Shown: positions 53,096 through 61,240 of the stretch, one piece after another
Position numbering within the stretch: position 1 is the first letter of the stretch
Layout of the letters: each line of letters begins with the position of its first letter
Origin: Candidatus Butyricimonas faecavium
GTDB taxonomy: Bacteria; Bacteroidota; Bacteroidia; Bacteroidales; Marinifilaceae
Direction of reading: 5' to 3'
Assembly (NCBI GenBank): GCA_944321125.1
Contig: CALUKD010000022.1
Span: 1 to 61,240, forward strand
DNA length: 61,240 nt
Made by a program: the position numbers and the translations under genes
Notes under the pieces: model-generated
Seen by the model: the letters and a program-made list of their open reading frames with translations, nothing else
Told to the model about the DNA's origin: nothing
Database searches by the model: none

Positions 53096-54337
53096 ATGAT
53101 GAAGGACAGCATATTTTCTCCAACATTTTGGATGTATTTTTCATACGTCCTTTCATTTACCATTCCTCTATTTTGCGGATTAACATTACTAACGGTGAAA
53201 GGGGCCATTCCCAGTGGACAGGCCGGAATACATCCTCGTCGCCTGTTAGGAATTATTTTCACGTTTTCGGGATTGATCTTTATTCCGAACATGATACAAG
53301 ATATTCATAAATACATCACGGGAGAACTGGGTTTACCCATATTTGATATTGTTATTAACTTATTTCTAGTTCCCCTGTATTTTTTCTATTTCCGTAAACT
53401 CACGAAACCGGAAAAACTTACAGCCAAAAGGATTTGGCCTCACTTGATACCCGGAATTTTAGTTCTGATTACCGGCTTCTTTTTGTTCCCGCTACAAGAA
53501 AAAATTATAGGGAATAATGCGTTCATTAACGCCAGTTTACCTTTAATTATTTTCCGTTGTACATGCCTGACCCTTCAAGCAGCCATGATCACCATGTACA
53601 CGCTTCGTATTTTACATTTAAAAGGAGAACACATGCAAAAATTAAAAGAGAATTATTCTTCCATCGACAACATTGATCTACGCTGGCTTAATCAGGCTAT
53701 CCCTCTAGCCGTACTTTTCGCTTTCATCGTTCTTTTTGCATCCTGTTTTCAAACGATATGGAGCGATTACCTATTCCACACTAGCTCCATCCTGTTCGTT
53801 TTTTACCTATTCATCCACGCCCTCAACGAACCTTATATCTGTTACACGGAACAACACACGGAAGTTCATGAAGAAAAAATTATCCCTCCCAATTCCTACC
53901 CGGAAACACCGCTTCCCGCTCCGGTAAATGAAACAGAGTTATCCCCTGTTTTTCCTGCCCTGCCCGAAAAATACTTGAAAAATCTCGGGATCAAAAGAGA
54001 AAAGATGAAGGACGAATTGATCCGTCTTTTCGATGAAAAAGAAATATATACCAACGGAAACCTTACCATAACCAACGTAGCAGCTTTACTGGGAACCAAT
54101 CGTACGTATATCTCGAACGTAATCAACAATGAGTTCGGTTTCAGCTTCTACCAATTCGTCAACAAATACCGGATACAGAAAGCCACGATTTTATTAATCC
54201 AACATCCGGATATGCAAATTCAGGAAGTTGCCAGCCTTTCAGGCTTTAATTCCCTCTCCTCGTTTATCTCCGCCTTCAAACTCAACGAAGGTATTACCCC
54301 AAAACAATGGAAAAAACGTTACGTGGACGCCCTTTAA
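53096..54337 (+). CDS. Membrane-embedded AraC-type transcriptional regulator
   Basis: This 413-aa protein starts at ATG 53096 (a second ATG follows at once). The first 240 residues contain about seven hydrophobic segments (FSYVLSFTIPLFCGLTLLTV, LLGIIFTFSGLIFI, LIPGILVLITGFFLFPL, LAVLFAFIVLFASCF). A Pro-rich cytoplasmic linker follows (about 255-300). The C-terminal AraC domain (about 315-410) has LTITNVAALLGTNRTYISNVI and MQIQEVASLSGFNSLSSFISAF. A DNA-binding domain tied to a polytopic membrane sensor means it must act at membrane-proximal DNA or be released. The fimbrillin gene follows 136 bp downstream and is its most obvious target. The signal is unknown. Confidence 0.8.
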   Translation: MMKDSIFSPTFWMYFSYVLSFTIPLFCGLTLLTVKGAIPSGQAGIHPRRLLGIIFTFSGLIFIPNMIQDIHKYITGELGLPIFDIVINLFLVPLYFFYFRKLTKPEKLTAKRIWPHLIPGILVLITGFFLFPLQEKIIGNNAFINASLPLIIFRCTCLTLQAAMITMYTLRILHLKGEHMQKLKENYSSIDNIDLRWLNQAIPLAVLFAFIVLFASCFQTIWSDYLFHTSSILFVFYLFIHALNEPYICYTEQHTEVHEEKIIPPNSYPETPLPAPVNETELSPVFPALPEKYLKNLGIKREKMKDELIRLFDEKEIYTNGNLTITNVAALLGTNRTYISNVINNEFGFSFYQFVNKYRIQKATILLIQHPDMQIQEVASLSGFNSLSSFISAFKLNEGITPKQWKKRYVDAL

Positions 54338-54473
54338 CAATTTCGAATACGTAAAAACTTTGGAATTCGTACAAGCCACGACCGAAAAGGTACACAAATC
54401 ACCAATTTTTACTTTTTACTCATCTTTTTGGTTGCAAGTCCCACACTTTTGCAAAAAATTTAATGCTCACGAT

Positions 54474-55385
54474 ATGAAAAAACTTATTCTATCTATTCTT
54501 GCCATAGCAGCTATGACAAGTTGTACAAAATCCTCTGATGAAGAAATTGACCCGAATGCTCCGGTGGAGATTAGATTCGGGGCCGGCATTGACATGTTAT
54601 CCCGGGCTGCCATTACTACTGACGGAAGTGGTCATCCAACATCAAACATAACAGGTATGCAAATACTAAGAGGCACGGATGGGGCTGATCCCGCATTCAA
54701 CACGATAACTAGCGTAACAACCACGGCAGATTTAAAAACAGATGGGACATTTGAAAACATCACAACTCCCCAATATTATAAATCAACAACAGAATCTGCA
54801 AATTTTATCGCCTACTGGCCACAAGGTCTTCTCGCTTCCGGGATAGTCAATTTTACAATAACCGGAGAAGAAGACATTATTGTTGCTCCTGCTGTCACAA
54901 CAACTTATTCCAATACACCATCAACCGTAAATTTCCAATTCGCACATAAACTAGCCCAACTTCAATTAAAGGTAATAGCTCAAAACGAATCGGCATCTGC
55001 CTTTTACGGAGCATTAGAAAGTGCCAAAATAAATGTACCTTCAAAATTAGATATGACAATTAAAGCAGACGGAAGTACCGAATTAGCCGCAAACGCAGAC
55101 CCCATAAATATAGATCTCGATTTTGGCCCAATCACATACAGTACGACAGAAACTTCTGCATCCAAAAATTTCATTATTTTACCAGTAGCCCCCACAACGA
55201 TCAATCTTAAATTTGCCAATATAACGGATGCAAAAGATTATGATATAAAAGATCTAGCTTTATTACCCGGGAAAATAACAACTTTGACAATTACAGTAAA
55301 TGCTACTGAAGTTAACTTTTCATCCACAATTACAGAATGGATTACCGGAGGAACTGACGGAGAAACAAACGTCGGAGGCAATTAA
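54474..55385 (+). CDS. Fimbrillin-family (Mfa-like) lipoprotein
   Basis: This protein is 303 aa from MKKLILSILAIAAMTSC at 54474, with lipobox AMTSC (Cys17). The long frame back to 54228 overlaps the regulator gene and is artefactual. The mature part begins with an acidic stretch and VEIRFGAGIDMLSRA, typical of fimbrillin-like proteins. FQFAHKLAQLQLKVIA near residue 150 is the family's central signature. Two transthyretin-like domains are expected; FimA/Mfa-type subunits form surface fimbriae by strand exchange after protease cleavage near an Arg. Only one subunit is encoded here, so it may be a tip or minor protein. It ends in a strong terminator. Confidence 0.8.
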   Translation: MKKLILSILAIAAMTSCTKSSDEEIDPNAPVEIRFGAGIDMLSRAAITTDGSGHPTSNITGMQILRGTDGADPAFNTITSVTTTADLKTDGTFENITTPQYYKSTTESANFIAYWPQGLLASGIVNFTITGEEDIIVAPAVTTTYSNTPSTVNFQFAHKLAQLQLKVIAQNESASAFYGALESAKINVPSKLDMTIKADGSTELAANADPINIDLDFGPITYSTTETSASKNFIILPVAPTTINLKFANITDAKDYDIKDLALLPGKITTLTITVNATEVNFSSTITEWITGGTDGETNVGGN

Positions 55386-55420
55386 AGAATAGTCATAACG
55401 TACTTAATCATTTCCTTAAT

Positions 55421-55466
55421 AAGAAACCATGACAAATACAAAAGTATTGATCATGGTTTCTTATTT
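55421..55466 (+). terminator. Terminator after the fimbrillin gene
   Basis: Perfect 12-bp stem AAGAAACCATGA (55421-55432) / TCATGGTTTCTT (55451-55462), then ATTTTC. Confidence 0.8.
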
Positions 55467-55575
55467 TCAATCCCTCTTCTATACTTAAAATCGCTAAAAT
55501 TTTTCCTTTATGGAAAATATTCGTTATCCATTCACATTCCTTCGTTTAAACCAATATTCAAACACGGGATCAAGA

Positions 55576-55601
55576 AGATAAAACCTTCCACCGTTTTATC
55601 T
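55576..55601 (-). terminator. Probable terminator after ddh
   Basis: Stem AGATAAAAC (55576-55584) / GTTTTATCT (55593-55601). On the minus strand TTCTTG follows, a weak U-tract. Confidence 0.5.
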
Positions 55602-55625
55602 AAAATATCTTTTTATTCTAATAGC

Positions 55626-56522
55626 TCATACCAAATGTCTGATCAATTCTTCCCGATCACCGTACAACATATCAATTACCGGAATTTCAATTAGCGTGTA
55701 GCATCCCGGTTGCTGTTTCATGGAGGCCCGAGCCGTTGCCACGAGAATCTGTCCCGTTAAAGCCGGATTATTGATTTTCATATCAAATTCGAACAACTGG
55801 TTTTGTGTCTTGCCGGAAACACCTTTCCGAACAAGATTCACGCCGTGGCCCATATCTTTCAAATCATCGACACATTCTACCTGCATCACGTGCGTCTCGT
55901 CATGCACGAAATAAGGATCGGTCTTGATCGCATTGGCCACTTGTTTAAAATCATACCCCTCTTTCAGCTCCACGTACACCATCCGGCGATGGATTCCCGT
56001 ACCTACCGGAATCGTCATGGATAATGCAGCTTTCACGCCTTCTATGGCTTTCACGGCAACCGTGTGTCCCATACTCATGCCGGGCCCGAAATTCGTATAA
56101 GTAATTCCTTTGGGGGCACAAGCCTCTAGTAAGGCACGAACGACAGAATCACTTCCCGGATCCCAACCCGCAGAAATAACAGATACTTTCCCATGCTTTT
56201 TAGCAACCTCTCCCAAACGTTTATGCAAACCGGAAATATCCGTGTGAATATCGAAACTATCTACCGTGTTAATCCCCATAGCCAGTATTTTCGAGGCATA
56301 TGACTCCACGCTACGAGTGGGAGTACACAAAATTGCCACATCCACCTCCTTGATTTGAGCTATATCCGACACAACAACATAATCCTTCAATTCAGCCGGA
56401 ATATTCGTTGCATCCCGACGTACCACTCCTGCTACTTCAAAGTCGGGGGCTGTTTGCAACGCTTCAAGCACATATTTACCAATATTTCCATACCCGACAA
56501 TGGCTGCTCTAATTTTTTTCAT
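55626..56522 (-). CDS. ddh: meso-Diaminopimelate D-dehydrogenase
   Basis: This protein is about 298 aa from [19 protein letters not shown] at 56522; the frame to 56606 adds a leader without family character. The NADP-binding loop [10 protein letters not shown] is followed by VVRRD. Substrate-binding segments [18 protein letters not shown] and [14 protein letters not shown] match Ddh. It reductively aminates L-2-amino-6-oxopimelate to meso-diaminopimelate in one step, supplying lysine and the peptidoglycan cross-linking residue, and bypasses the DapD/E/F route. It stands alone. Confidence 0.93.
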   Translation of the reverse strand: MKKIRAAIVGYGNIGKYVLEALQTAPDFEVAGVVRRDATNIPAELKDYVVVSDIAQIKEVDVAILCTPTRSVESYASKILAMGINTVDSFDIHTDISGLHKRLGEVAKKHGKVSVISAGWDPGSDSVVRALLEACAPKGITYTNFGPGMSMGHTVAVKAIEGVKAALSMTIPVGTGIHRRMVYVELKEGYDFKQVANAIKTDPYFVHDETHVMQVECVDDLKDMGHGVNLVRKGVSGKTQNQLFEFDMKINNPALTGQILVATARASMKQQPGCYTLIEIPVIDMLYGDREELIRHLV

Positions 56523-56956
56523 CTGCTTTTTGCTTTTTAAATTAACATCGCAAATTACGAAATAATATTTTTTTTGACAAAATGGAAGCACATCGTTTTC
56601 ACTCATTTGTTAAACTTTCAACACCTATTTTTCCCACTCTTCAAAATACAACAACATTTGCTCCACTCCATCCTTGTTACGTCAACTTATATCCGTCATC
56701 TCAAGCTAACCATATTCCTTCGTCACGGAACTATATCGAAAAGACAACGATTAGATACAAGATTATTTATTATCAATGAATTATCTATTACCCTATTTCA
56801 CTCTCAAATTCCTGCAATATTTCTCTAAATATTCAACACACCCCGAAATGCTAACAACATAAAAACAACCCTCTCATAAAATCCTTAAAAAGACTTATAT
56901 TCTCTCCCAAACGATGAAATAAAGAAGAATTTCTTTTTTTTATTGTCAAAAACGGC
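56523..56956. other. Divergent intergenic region between ddh and mutA
   Basis: This 494-bp gap, AT-rich throughout, includes the mutA promoter at its right end. Short plus-strand open frames here lack family features or start signals. I looked for a cobalamin riboswitch before the B12-dependent mutase and saw no B12-box-like element. Confidence 0.5.
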
Positions 56957-56964
56957 TAATTTTG
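56957..56964 (+). promoter_or_regulatory. Bacteroidetes -7 box for mutA-mutB
   Basis: TAATTTTG matches TAnnTTTG, 52 bp before the mutA ATG. Confidence 0.45.
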
Positions 56965-57016
56965 TCTTTCGTTTTTAATAACAAACAGTTACAGAATAAA
57001 TACATAAAAATCTATT

Positions 57017-58897
57017 ATGGCAGAGAATGTAAACGAAAAGCTTTTCAGTGAATTTGCACCTAACACTACTCAAGAGTGGAAGGACAAAGTCATTGCAGAC
57101 CTAAAAGGGGCTGACTTCGATAAAAAGCTGGTTTGGAGAACAAACGAGGGATTCAACGTGCAACCGATGTACCGGTTGGAGGATATGAAAGACCTCAAGA
57201 ATCTAGAATGCTTCCCGGGAGAATATCCTTTCGTGAGAGGTAACAAGAAAAATAACAACGAGTGGTTTGTACGTCAAGACATCATGGTAGAGGATGTTGC
57301 CGAGGCAAACAAAAAAGCGTTGGATATTCTGAACAAGGGGGTTAACTCTCTCGGATTCGTACTTTCTAATTGCAAGAATTTCACGAAAACCGACATGGCA
57401 ACCCTGTTGAAAGATATTTGCTTGGAATGTATCGAGATCAATTTCGTTGTATGCTGCAACAAAGTTGCCATTTTGAATATGTTCAAAGAGTACGTAATAG
57501 AAAAAGGATTCAATCCTGAAAAAATACAGGGAGGTATCAATATTGACCCGATCAGTAAATTAGTTTTAGAGGGTAAATTCTGTGACCCCAACCCGTTCAA
57601 CGTGGTTAAGGAAACAACTGAAAGCACCGCCGAAATGAAAAACTTCAAAACGATCGAAGTAGGTGGATACATTTTCAATAATTCCGGAGCATCCATCGTT
57701 CAGGAATTAGGATTCAGCTTGGCTGCCGGTGTTGAATATCTCGATAAATTAACCGATGCAGGAATGGACGTGAAGGACATTGCTCCCCGTATGCGTTTCC
57801 ATTTCGCTACCGGTTCCAAATATTTCATGGAAATTGCCAAATTAAGAGCAGCTCGTTATTTGTGGGCACACATCGTAAAAGCTTACAATCCTTGCTGTGA
57901 CTGCGTTTGTAAAATGAATATTCATGCTGAAACATCAGAATGGAACAAGACCGTTTACGATCCGAACGTAAATATGCTACGTACACAAACGGAAACTATG
58001 TCTGCCACTATCGGTGGTGTTGACTCGTTCACGGTTCACCCGTATGACTACGTTTACGAATGCTGTCCATCAGAATTAGGTGAACGCGTGGCTCGCAACC
58101 AACAATTGTTATTAAAAGAAGAATCACATTTCGACAAGATCGTTGACCCTGCCGGCGGTTCTTACTATATTGAGGAATTAACTCAATTCATCGCAGAAGC
58201 TGCTTGGAAATTATTCTTGGAAGTACAAGAACAAGGCGGAATGGTAAAGGCTCTTGAAGCTGGATTCGTACAGGCTGCCGTGAAAGCTACCGCACAGAAG
58301 AGAGATCAAGACATCGCTAACCGGAAAGAAAACTTCTTGGGTACCAACCAATTCCCGAACTTCAACGAGAAAATGGATAAAGAGCTTTGCGCTTGTATCT
58401 TAGAACCGGAAGACAAAACCGCTCCCGACGCTGTTGTTGAAACATTGAAACCTTACCGTGGAACACAGGCTTTCGAAGCTATGCGTATCAGAACCGATAT
58501 GTTCACGAAAGAACAAGGCCATCGCCCGGTAGTTTACATGTTCCCGATGGGTAATTTGGCCATGCGTAAAGCAAGAGCCCAATTTGCTTGCAACTTCTTC
58601 GCTTGTGCCGGATTCCAAGTAATAGATAACAATGGCTTCAAAACGGTTGAAGAGGGGGCTAAAGCCTGCATAGATAACAAAGCCGATATCGTGGTTATCT
58701 GTAGCTCGGATGACGAATACGCTACAATCGCTCCGGAGGTATATGCCGCAATGAAAGATAAAGCAATCATCGTTGTTGCCGGAAACCCGGAATGCAGACC
58801 CCAACTGGAAGAAATCGGTATCAAGAATTATGTTCACGTGAAATGTAACGTGTTGGAAGACTTGAAAGCATACCAACAAAAATTGGGAATTAAGTAA
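57017..58897 (+). CDS. mutA: Methylmalonyl-CoA mutase small (beta) subunit
   Basis: This 626-aa non-catalytic partner of MutB in the heterodimeric mutase opens with FAPNTTQEWKDKVIADLKGADF. The TIM-barrel-like part contains GGIDVD-like GGINIDPISKLVLEG and PRMRFHFATGSKYFMEIAKLRAARYLW. The C-terminal flavodoxin-like domain lacks the DxHxxG cobalamin motif: where MutB has QDGHDRG, this subunit has only FPMGNLAMRKARAQF. That loss is normal for the beta subunit. With MutB it interconverts succinyl-CoA and (R)-methylmalonyl-CoA, the route to propionate in gut Bacteroidales. The mutB gene is 93 bp downstream. Confidence 0.96.
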   Translation: MAENVNEKLFSEFAPNTTQEWKDKVIADLKGADFDKKLVWRTNEGFNVQPMYRLEDMKDLKNLECFPGEYPFVRGNKKNNNEWFVRQDIMVEDVAEANKKALDILNKGVNSLGFVLSNCKNFTKTDMATLLKDICLECIEINFVVCCNKVAILNMFKEYVIEKGFNPEKIQGGINIDPISKLVLEGKFCDPNPFNVVKETTESTAEMKNFKTIEVGGYIFNNSGASIVQELGFSLAAGVEYLDKLTDAGMDVKDIAPRMRFHFATGSKYFMEIAKLRAARYLWAHIVKAYNPCCDCVCKMNIHAETSEWNKTVYDPNVNMLRTQTETMSATIGGVDSFTVHPYDYVYECCPSELGERVARNQQLLLKEESHFDKIVDPAGGSYYIEELTQFIAEAAWKLFLEVQEQGGMVKALEAGFVQAAVKATAQKRDQDIANRKENFLGTNQFPNFNEKMDKELCACILEPEDKTAPDAVVETLKPYRGTQAFEAMRIRTDMFTKEQGHRPVVYMFPMGNLAMRKARAQFACNFFACAGFQVIDNNGFKTVEEGAKACIDNKADIVVICSSDDEYATIAPEVYAAMKDKAIIVVAGNPECRPQLEEIGIKNYVHVKCNVLEDLKAYQQKLGIK

Positions 58898-58947
58898 TTG
58901 ACGATTTTAGATTGTAGATTTTTAGATTAACGGACAAAACCGAAAAT

Positions 58948-58984
58948 ATCAAAAATCATAAATCAAAAATCATAAATCAAAAAT
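58948..58984. repeat. 14-bp tandem repeat between mutA and mutB
   Basis: ATCAAAAATCATAA occurs twice in a row (58948-58961, 58962-58975), followed by a partial third copy, ATCAAAAAT. The last copy ends 7 bp before the mutB ATG. Just upstream, GATTTTAGATT and GATTTTTAGATT form another near repeat. Confidence 0.75.
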
Positions 58985-58990
58985 TGAAAG

Positions 58991-61147
58991 ATGAAACCAA
59001 ATTTCAAAGATATAAATATCAAGTCAACAGAGAAAGCTACCACTACTGCTGCAGAATGGGAAAAAGCTAATCATATCGAGAAGAACTGGTTGACACCCGA
59101 GCTGATACCGGTAAAACCCGTGTACACAGCCGAAGATTTAAAAGGGATGGAGCATTTGGACTATGTTGCCGGTATCCCTCCATATTTACGTGGCCCCTAT
59201 TCAGGAATGTACCCGATGCGCCCGTGGACAATCCGTCAATATGCCGGATTCTCTACTGCTGAAGAATCAAATGCCTTTTATCGTCGTAACTTGGCTGCCG
59301 GACAGAAAGGTTTGTCCGTAGCATTTGACTTGGCTACTCACCGCGGATATGACTCCGATCACCCGCGTGTAATCGGTGACGTAGGTAAAGCCGGTGTTGC
59401 CGTAGACTCTATCATGGACATGAAGATTTTGTTCGACCAAATTCCATTGGACAAGATGTCTGTATCCATGACAATGAACGGAGCCGTACTTCCCATCTTG
59501 GCATTCTATATTGTTGCCGGATTAGAGCAAGGAGCGACTCTTGACCAATTGCAAGGAACTATCCAGAACGATATCTTGAAAGAGTTCATGGTGCGTAACA
59601 CTTACATTTACCCGCCGAAATTCTCTATGAAGATTATCGCTGACATCTTCGAATATACTTCCAAGAATATGCCGAAGTTCAACTCAATCTCTATCTCCGG
59701 ATACCACATGCAAGAAGCAGGGGCTACCGCAGATATCGAGTTGGCATACACTTTGGCCGACGGTTTGGAATACTTACGTGCCGGAGTTAATGCCGGAATG
59801 GATATCGACGCATTCGCTCCCCGTTTGTCATTCTTCTGGGCTATCGGTATGAACCATTTCATGGAAATCGCCAAGATGAGAGCCGGACGTTTGTTGTGGG
59901 CTAAGATTGTAAAACAATTCAACCCGAAGAACCCGAAATCTTTGGCGTTACGTACTCACAGCCAGACTTCAGGTTGGTCTTTGACCGAGCAAGATCCGTT
60001 CAACAACGTGGGTCGTACTTGTATCGAGGCTATGGGAGCCGCATTGGGACACACGCAATCATTGCATACCAACGCGTTGGATGAAGCTATCGCTCTTCCG
60101 ACCGACTTCTCAGCCCGTATCGCTCGTAATACTCAGATCTATATCCAAGATGAAACTACCATATGTAAATCAATCGATCCTTGGGGAGGTTCTTACTATG
60201 TTGAGAGCTTGACTCAAGAACTGGTTGAGAAAGCATGGGCTCACATCCAAGAGATCGAGAAATTAGGTGGTATGGCTAAAGCTATCGAATCCGGTATTCC
60301 AAAATTACGTATCGAAGAAGCTGCTGCACGTACACAAGCCCGTATCGACAGTGGCGAACAAACGATCGTGGGTACAAACAAATATCGTCTGGAGAAAGAA
60401 GATCCAATCGATATTCTTGAAGTGGACAACACGGCAGTACGTGAGGCACAGATTCGTCGTTTACATGAATTAAAAGCTAACCGTAACCAAGCTGAGGTTG
60501 ACGCCGCATTGGAGGCTATTACCCGTTGTGCTGAAACCGGCGAAGGAAACTTGTTGGAATTGGCAGTTGACGCAGCCAAGAAGAGAGCTTCATTGGGAGA
60601 AATTTCTTATGCATGTGAAAAAGTTGTAGGACGTTATAAAGCAGTTATCAGAACCGTGAGCGGAGTATATTCTAGCATTGCCAAGGAAGATGAAGACTTC
60701 CAAAAAGCAAAACAACTGGCAGATCAGTTTGCAGAAATGACAGGACGTCGTCCGCGTATCATGATCGCTAAAATGGGTCAAGACGGACACGACCGCGGAG
60801 CTAAAGTCGTTGCAACCGGTTATGCAGACCTCGGCTTCGACGTGGATATGGGACCGTTGTTCCAAACCCCTGAAGAAACCGCAAAACAAGCCGTTGAGAA
60901 CGATGTACACGTTGTCGGAGTATCTTCTCTGGCAGCCGGGCACAAAACGCTTGTACCTGCCGTTATCGCAGAATTGAAGAAATTAGGACGTGAAGACATC
61001 CTCGTTTACGTGGGTGGTGTTATTCCTCACCAAGACTATCAATTCTTGTTCGATGCAGGTGCTATCGCCGTATTTGGTCCTGGAACCAAAGTATCCAAGA
61101 GCGCAATCCAAGTTCTTGAAATTTTGATTGACTTGGCTAAGAAATAA
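58991..61147 (+). CDS. mutB: Methylmalonyl-CoA mutase large (alpha, catalytic) subunit
   Basis: This 718-aa catalytic subunit carries substrate-barrel segments [19 protein letters not shown] near residue 85, [20 protein letters not shown] near 115, and [20 protein letters not shown]-type motif near 245. The cobalamin-binding domain (about 590-718) has [20 protein letters not shown] with the lower-ligand His of DGHDRG, then [14 protein letters not shown] and [11 protein letters not shown]. It carries out the adenosylcobalamin-dependent carbon-skeleton rearrangement between succinyl-CoA and methylmalonyl-CoA. Downstream genes of the propionate route lie outside the window. The start directly follows the 14-bp repeat. 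Confidence 0.97.
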   Translation: MKPNFKDINIKSTEKATTTAAEWEKANHIEKNWLTPELIPVKPVYTAEDLKGMEHLDYVAGIPPYLRGPYSGMYPMRPWTIRQYAGFSTAEESNAFYRRNLAAGQKGLSVAFDLATHRGYDSDHPRVIGDVGKAGVAVDSIMDMKILFDQIPLDKMSVSMTMNGAVLPILAFYIVAGLEQGATLDQLQGTIQNDILKEFMVRNTYIYPPKFSMKIIADIFEYTSKNMPKFNSISISGYHMQEAGATADIELAYTLADGLEYLRAGVNAGMDIDAFAPRLSFFWAIGMNHFMEIAKMRAGRLLWAKIVKQFNPKNPKSLALRTHSQTSGWSLTEQDPFNNVGRTCIEAMGAALGHTQSLHTNALDEAIALPTDFSARIARNTQIYIQDETTICKSIDPWGGSYYVESLTQELVEKAWAHIQEIEKLGGMAKAIESGIPKLRIEEAAARTQARIDSGEQTIVGTNKYRLEKEDPIDILEVDNTAVREAQIRRLHELKANRNQAEVDAALEAITRCAETGEGNLLELAVDAAKKRASLGEISYACEKVVGRYKAVIRTVSGVYSSIAKEDEDFQKAKQLADQFAEMTGRRPRIMIAKMGQDGHDRGAKVVATGYADLGFDVDMGPLFQTPEETAKQAVENDVHVVGVSSLAAGHKTLVPAVIAELKKLGREDILVYVGGVIPHQDYQFLFDAGAIAVFGPGTKVSKSAIQVLEILIDLAKK

Positions 61148-61240
61148 TAAAATGAAGAAAAGAGGCTGAATTCTAAGTCTCTTGCAAATATTTTTAAAAG
61201 AAAATCGTGATAAAATGTCTTTTTTATTGCGGTTTTCTTT

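Noticed and set aside
54228-54473. N-terminal extension of the fimbrillin frame
   Set aside because: It overlaps the AraC-type gene in another frame and places 82 residues before a clear lipoprotein signal peptide.
56574-56828. Short plus-strand frames between ddh and mutA
   Set aside because: Two frames overlap each other, lack a ribosome site or promoter, and have no recognisable pattern.
56523-57016. Cobalamin riboswitch upstream of mutA
   Set aside because: No B12-box-like conserved core or extended pairing was found; the region is uniformly AT-rich.
1-61240. CRISPR array, tRNA, rRNA or insertion sequences
   Set aside because: I looked for regularly spaced repeats, cloverleaf-like blocks with CCA-type ends and transposase motifs, and saw none. 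The 11-bp array has no spacers.

Overview
The window looks like chromosome from a gut Bacteroidales, most likely near Butyricimonas/Odoribacter. That placement is inferred from gene content, not from a marker gene. The evidence is a SusC/SusD pair under FecI/FecR control with DUF4843 and PKD-like lipoproteins, a two-subunit methylmalonyl-CoA mutase, meso-diaminopimelate dehydrogenase, a GldF-GldG fusion, a fimbrillin, and repeated Bacteroidetes-type -7 boxes (TAnnTTTG) a short distance upstream of start codons. I found no rRNA, tRNA, CRISPR array, integrase or insertion sequence. Where the longest open frame begins upstream of a signal peptide or family start, I moved the start and say so.

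Left part (1-20.6 kb): a 42-residue degenerate zinc-ribbon gene, a secreted choloylglycine-hydrolase-family enzyme and the CstA transporter come first. Then a large leftward locus reads, in transcription order, FecI sigma factor, FecR anti-sigma factor, SusC with an STN domain, SusD, a DUF4843 lipoprotein, a PKD-like lipoprotein, a three-thioredoxin-domain protein, a TlpA-like thioredoxin, an SRPBCC-fold protein and another thioredoxin. There are no glycoside hydrolases. I infer uptake of a peptide or disulfide-containing substrate, followed by periplasmic thiol chemistry. Two adjacent paralogous MutS-like ATPases follow, each with a poly-G tract near its 5' end.

Middle part (20.7-43.4 kb): an ABC exporter (ATPase plus GldF-GldG fusion), an M23 peptidase, a DUF3352-like protein with MORN-type repeats, a split chromate transporter, thioredoxin, DnaE, a PagL-like outer-membrane protein, a DHA2-type MFS exporter, a Tricorn-type protease and PurN, then the acpP-fabF-rnc cluster facing efp. 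Upstream of the MFS gene lies an 82-bp array of seven 11-bp units, four direct and three inverted. It is the least explained non-coding structure here.

Right part (43.5-61.2 kb): an RND efflux operon (adaptor, pump, TolC-type channel) with a divergent AraC regulator; tsaC-tsaB and a methyltransferase; a membrane-anchored AraC-type regulator next to a fimbrillin lipoprotein; ddh; and mutA-mutB for the succinyl-CoA/propionate route.

Most genes belong to known families. The points most worth a second look are the 11-bp array, the poly-G MutS-like pair, the thioredoxin-rich SusCD locus, the degenerate zinc ribbon, the perfect palindrome beside the efflux genes and the leader of acpP.
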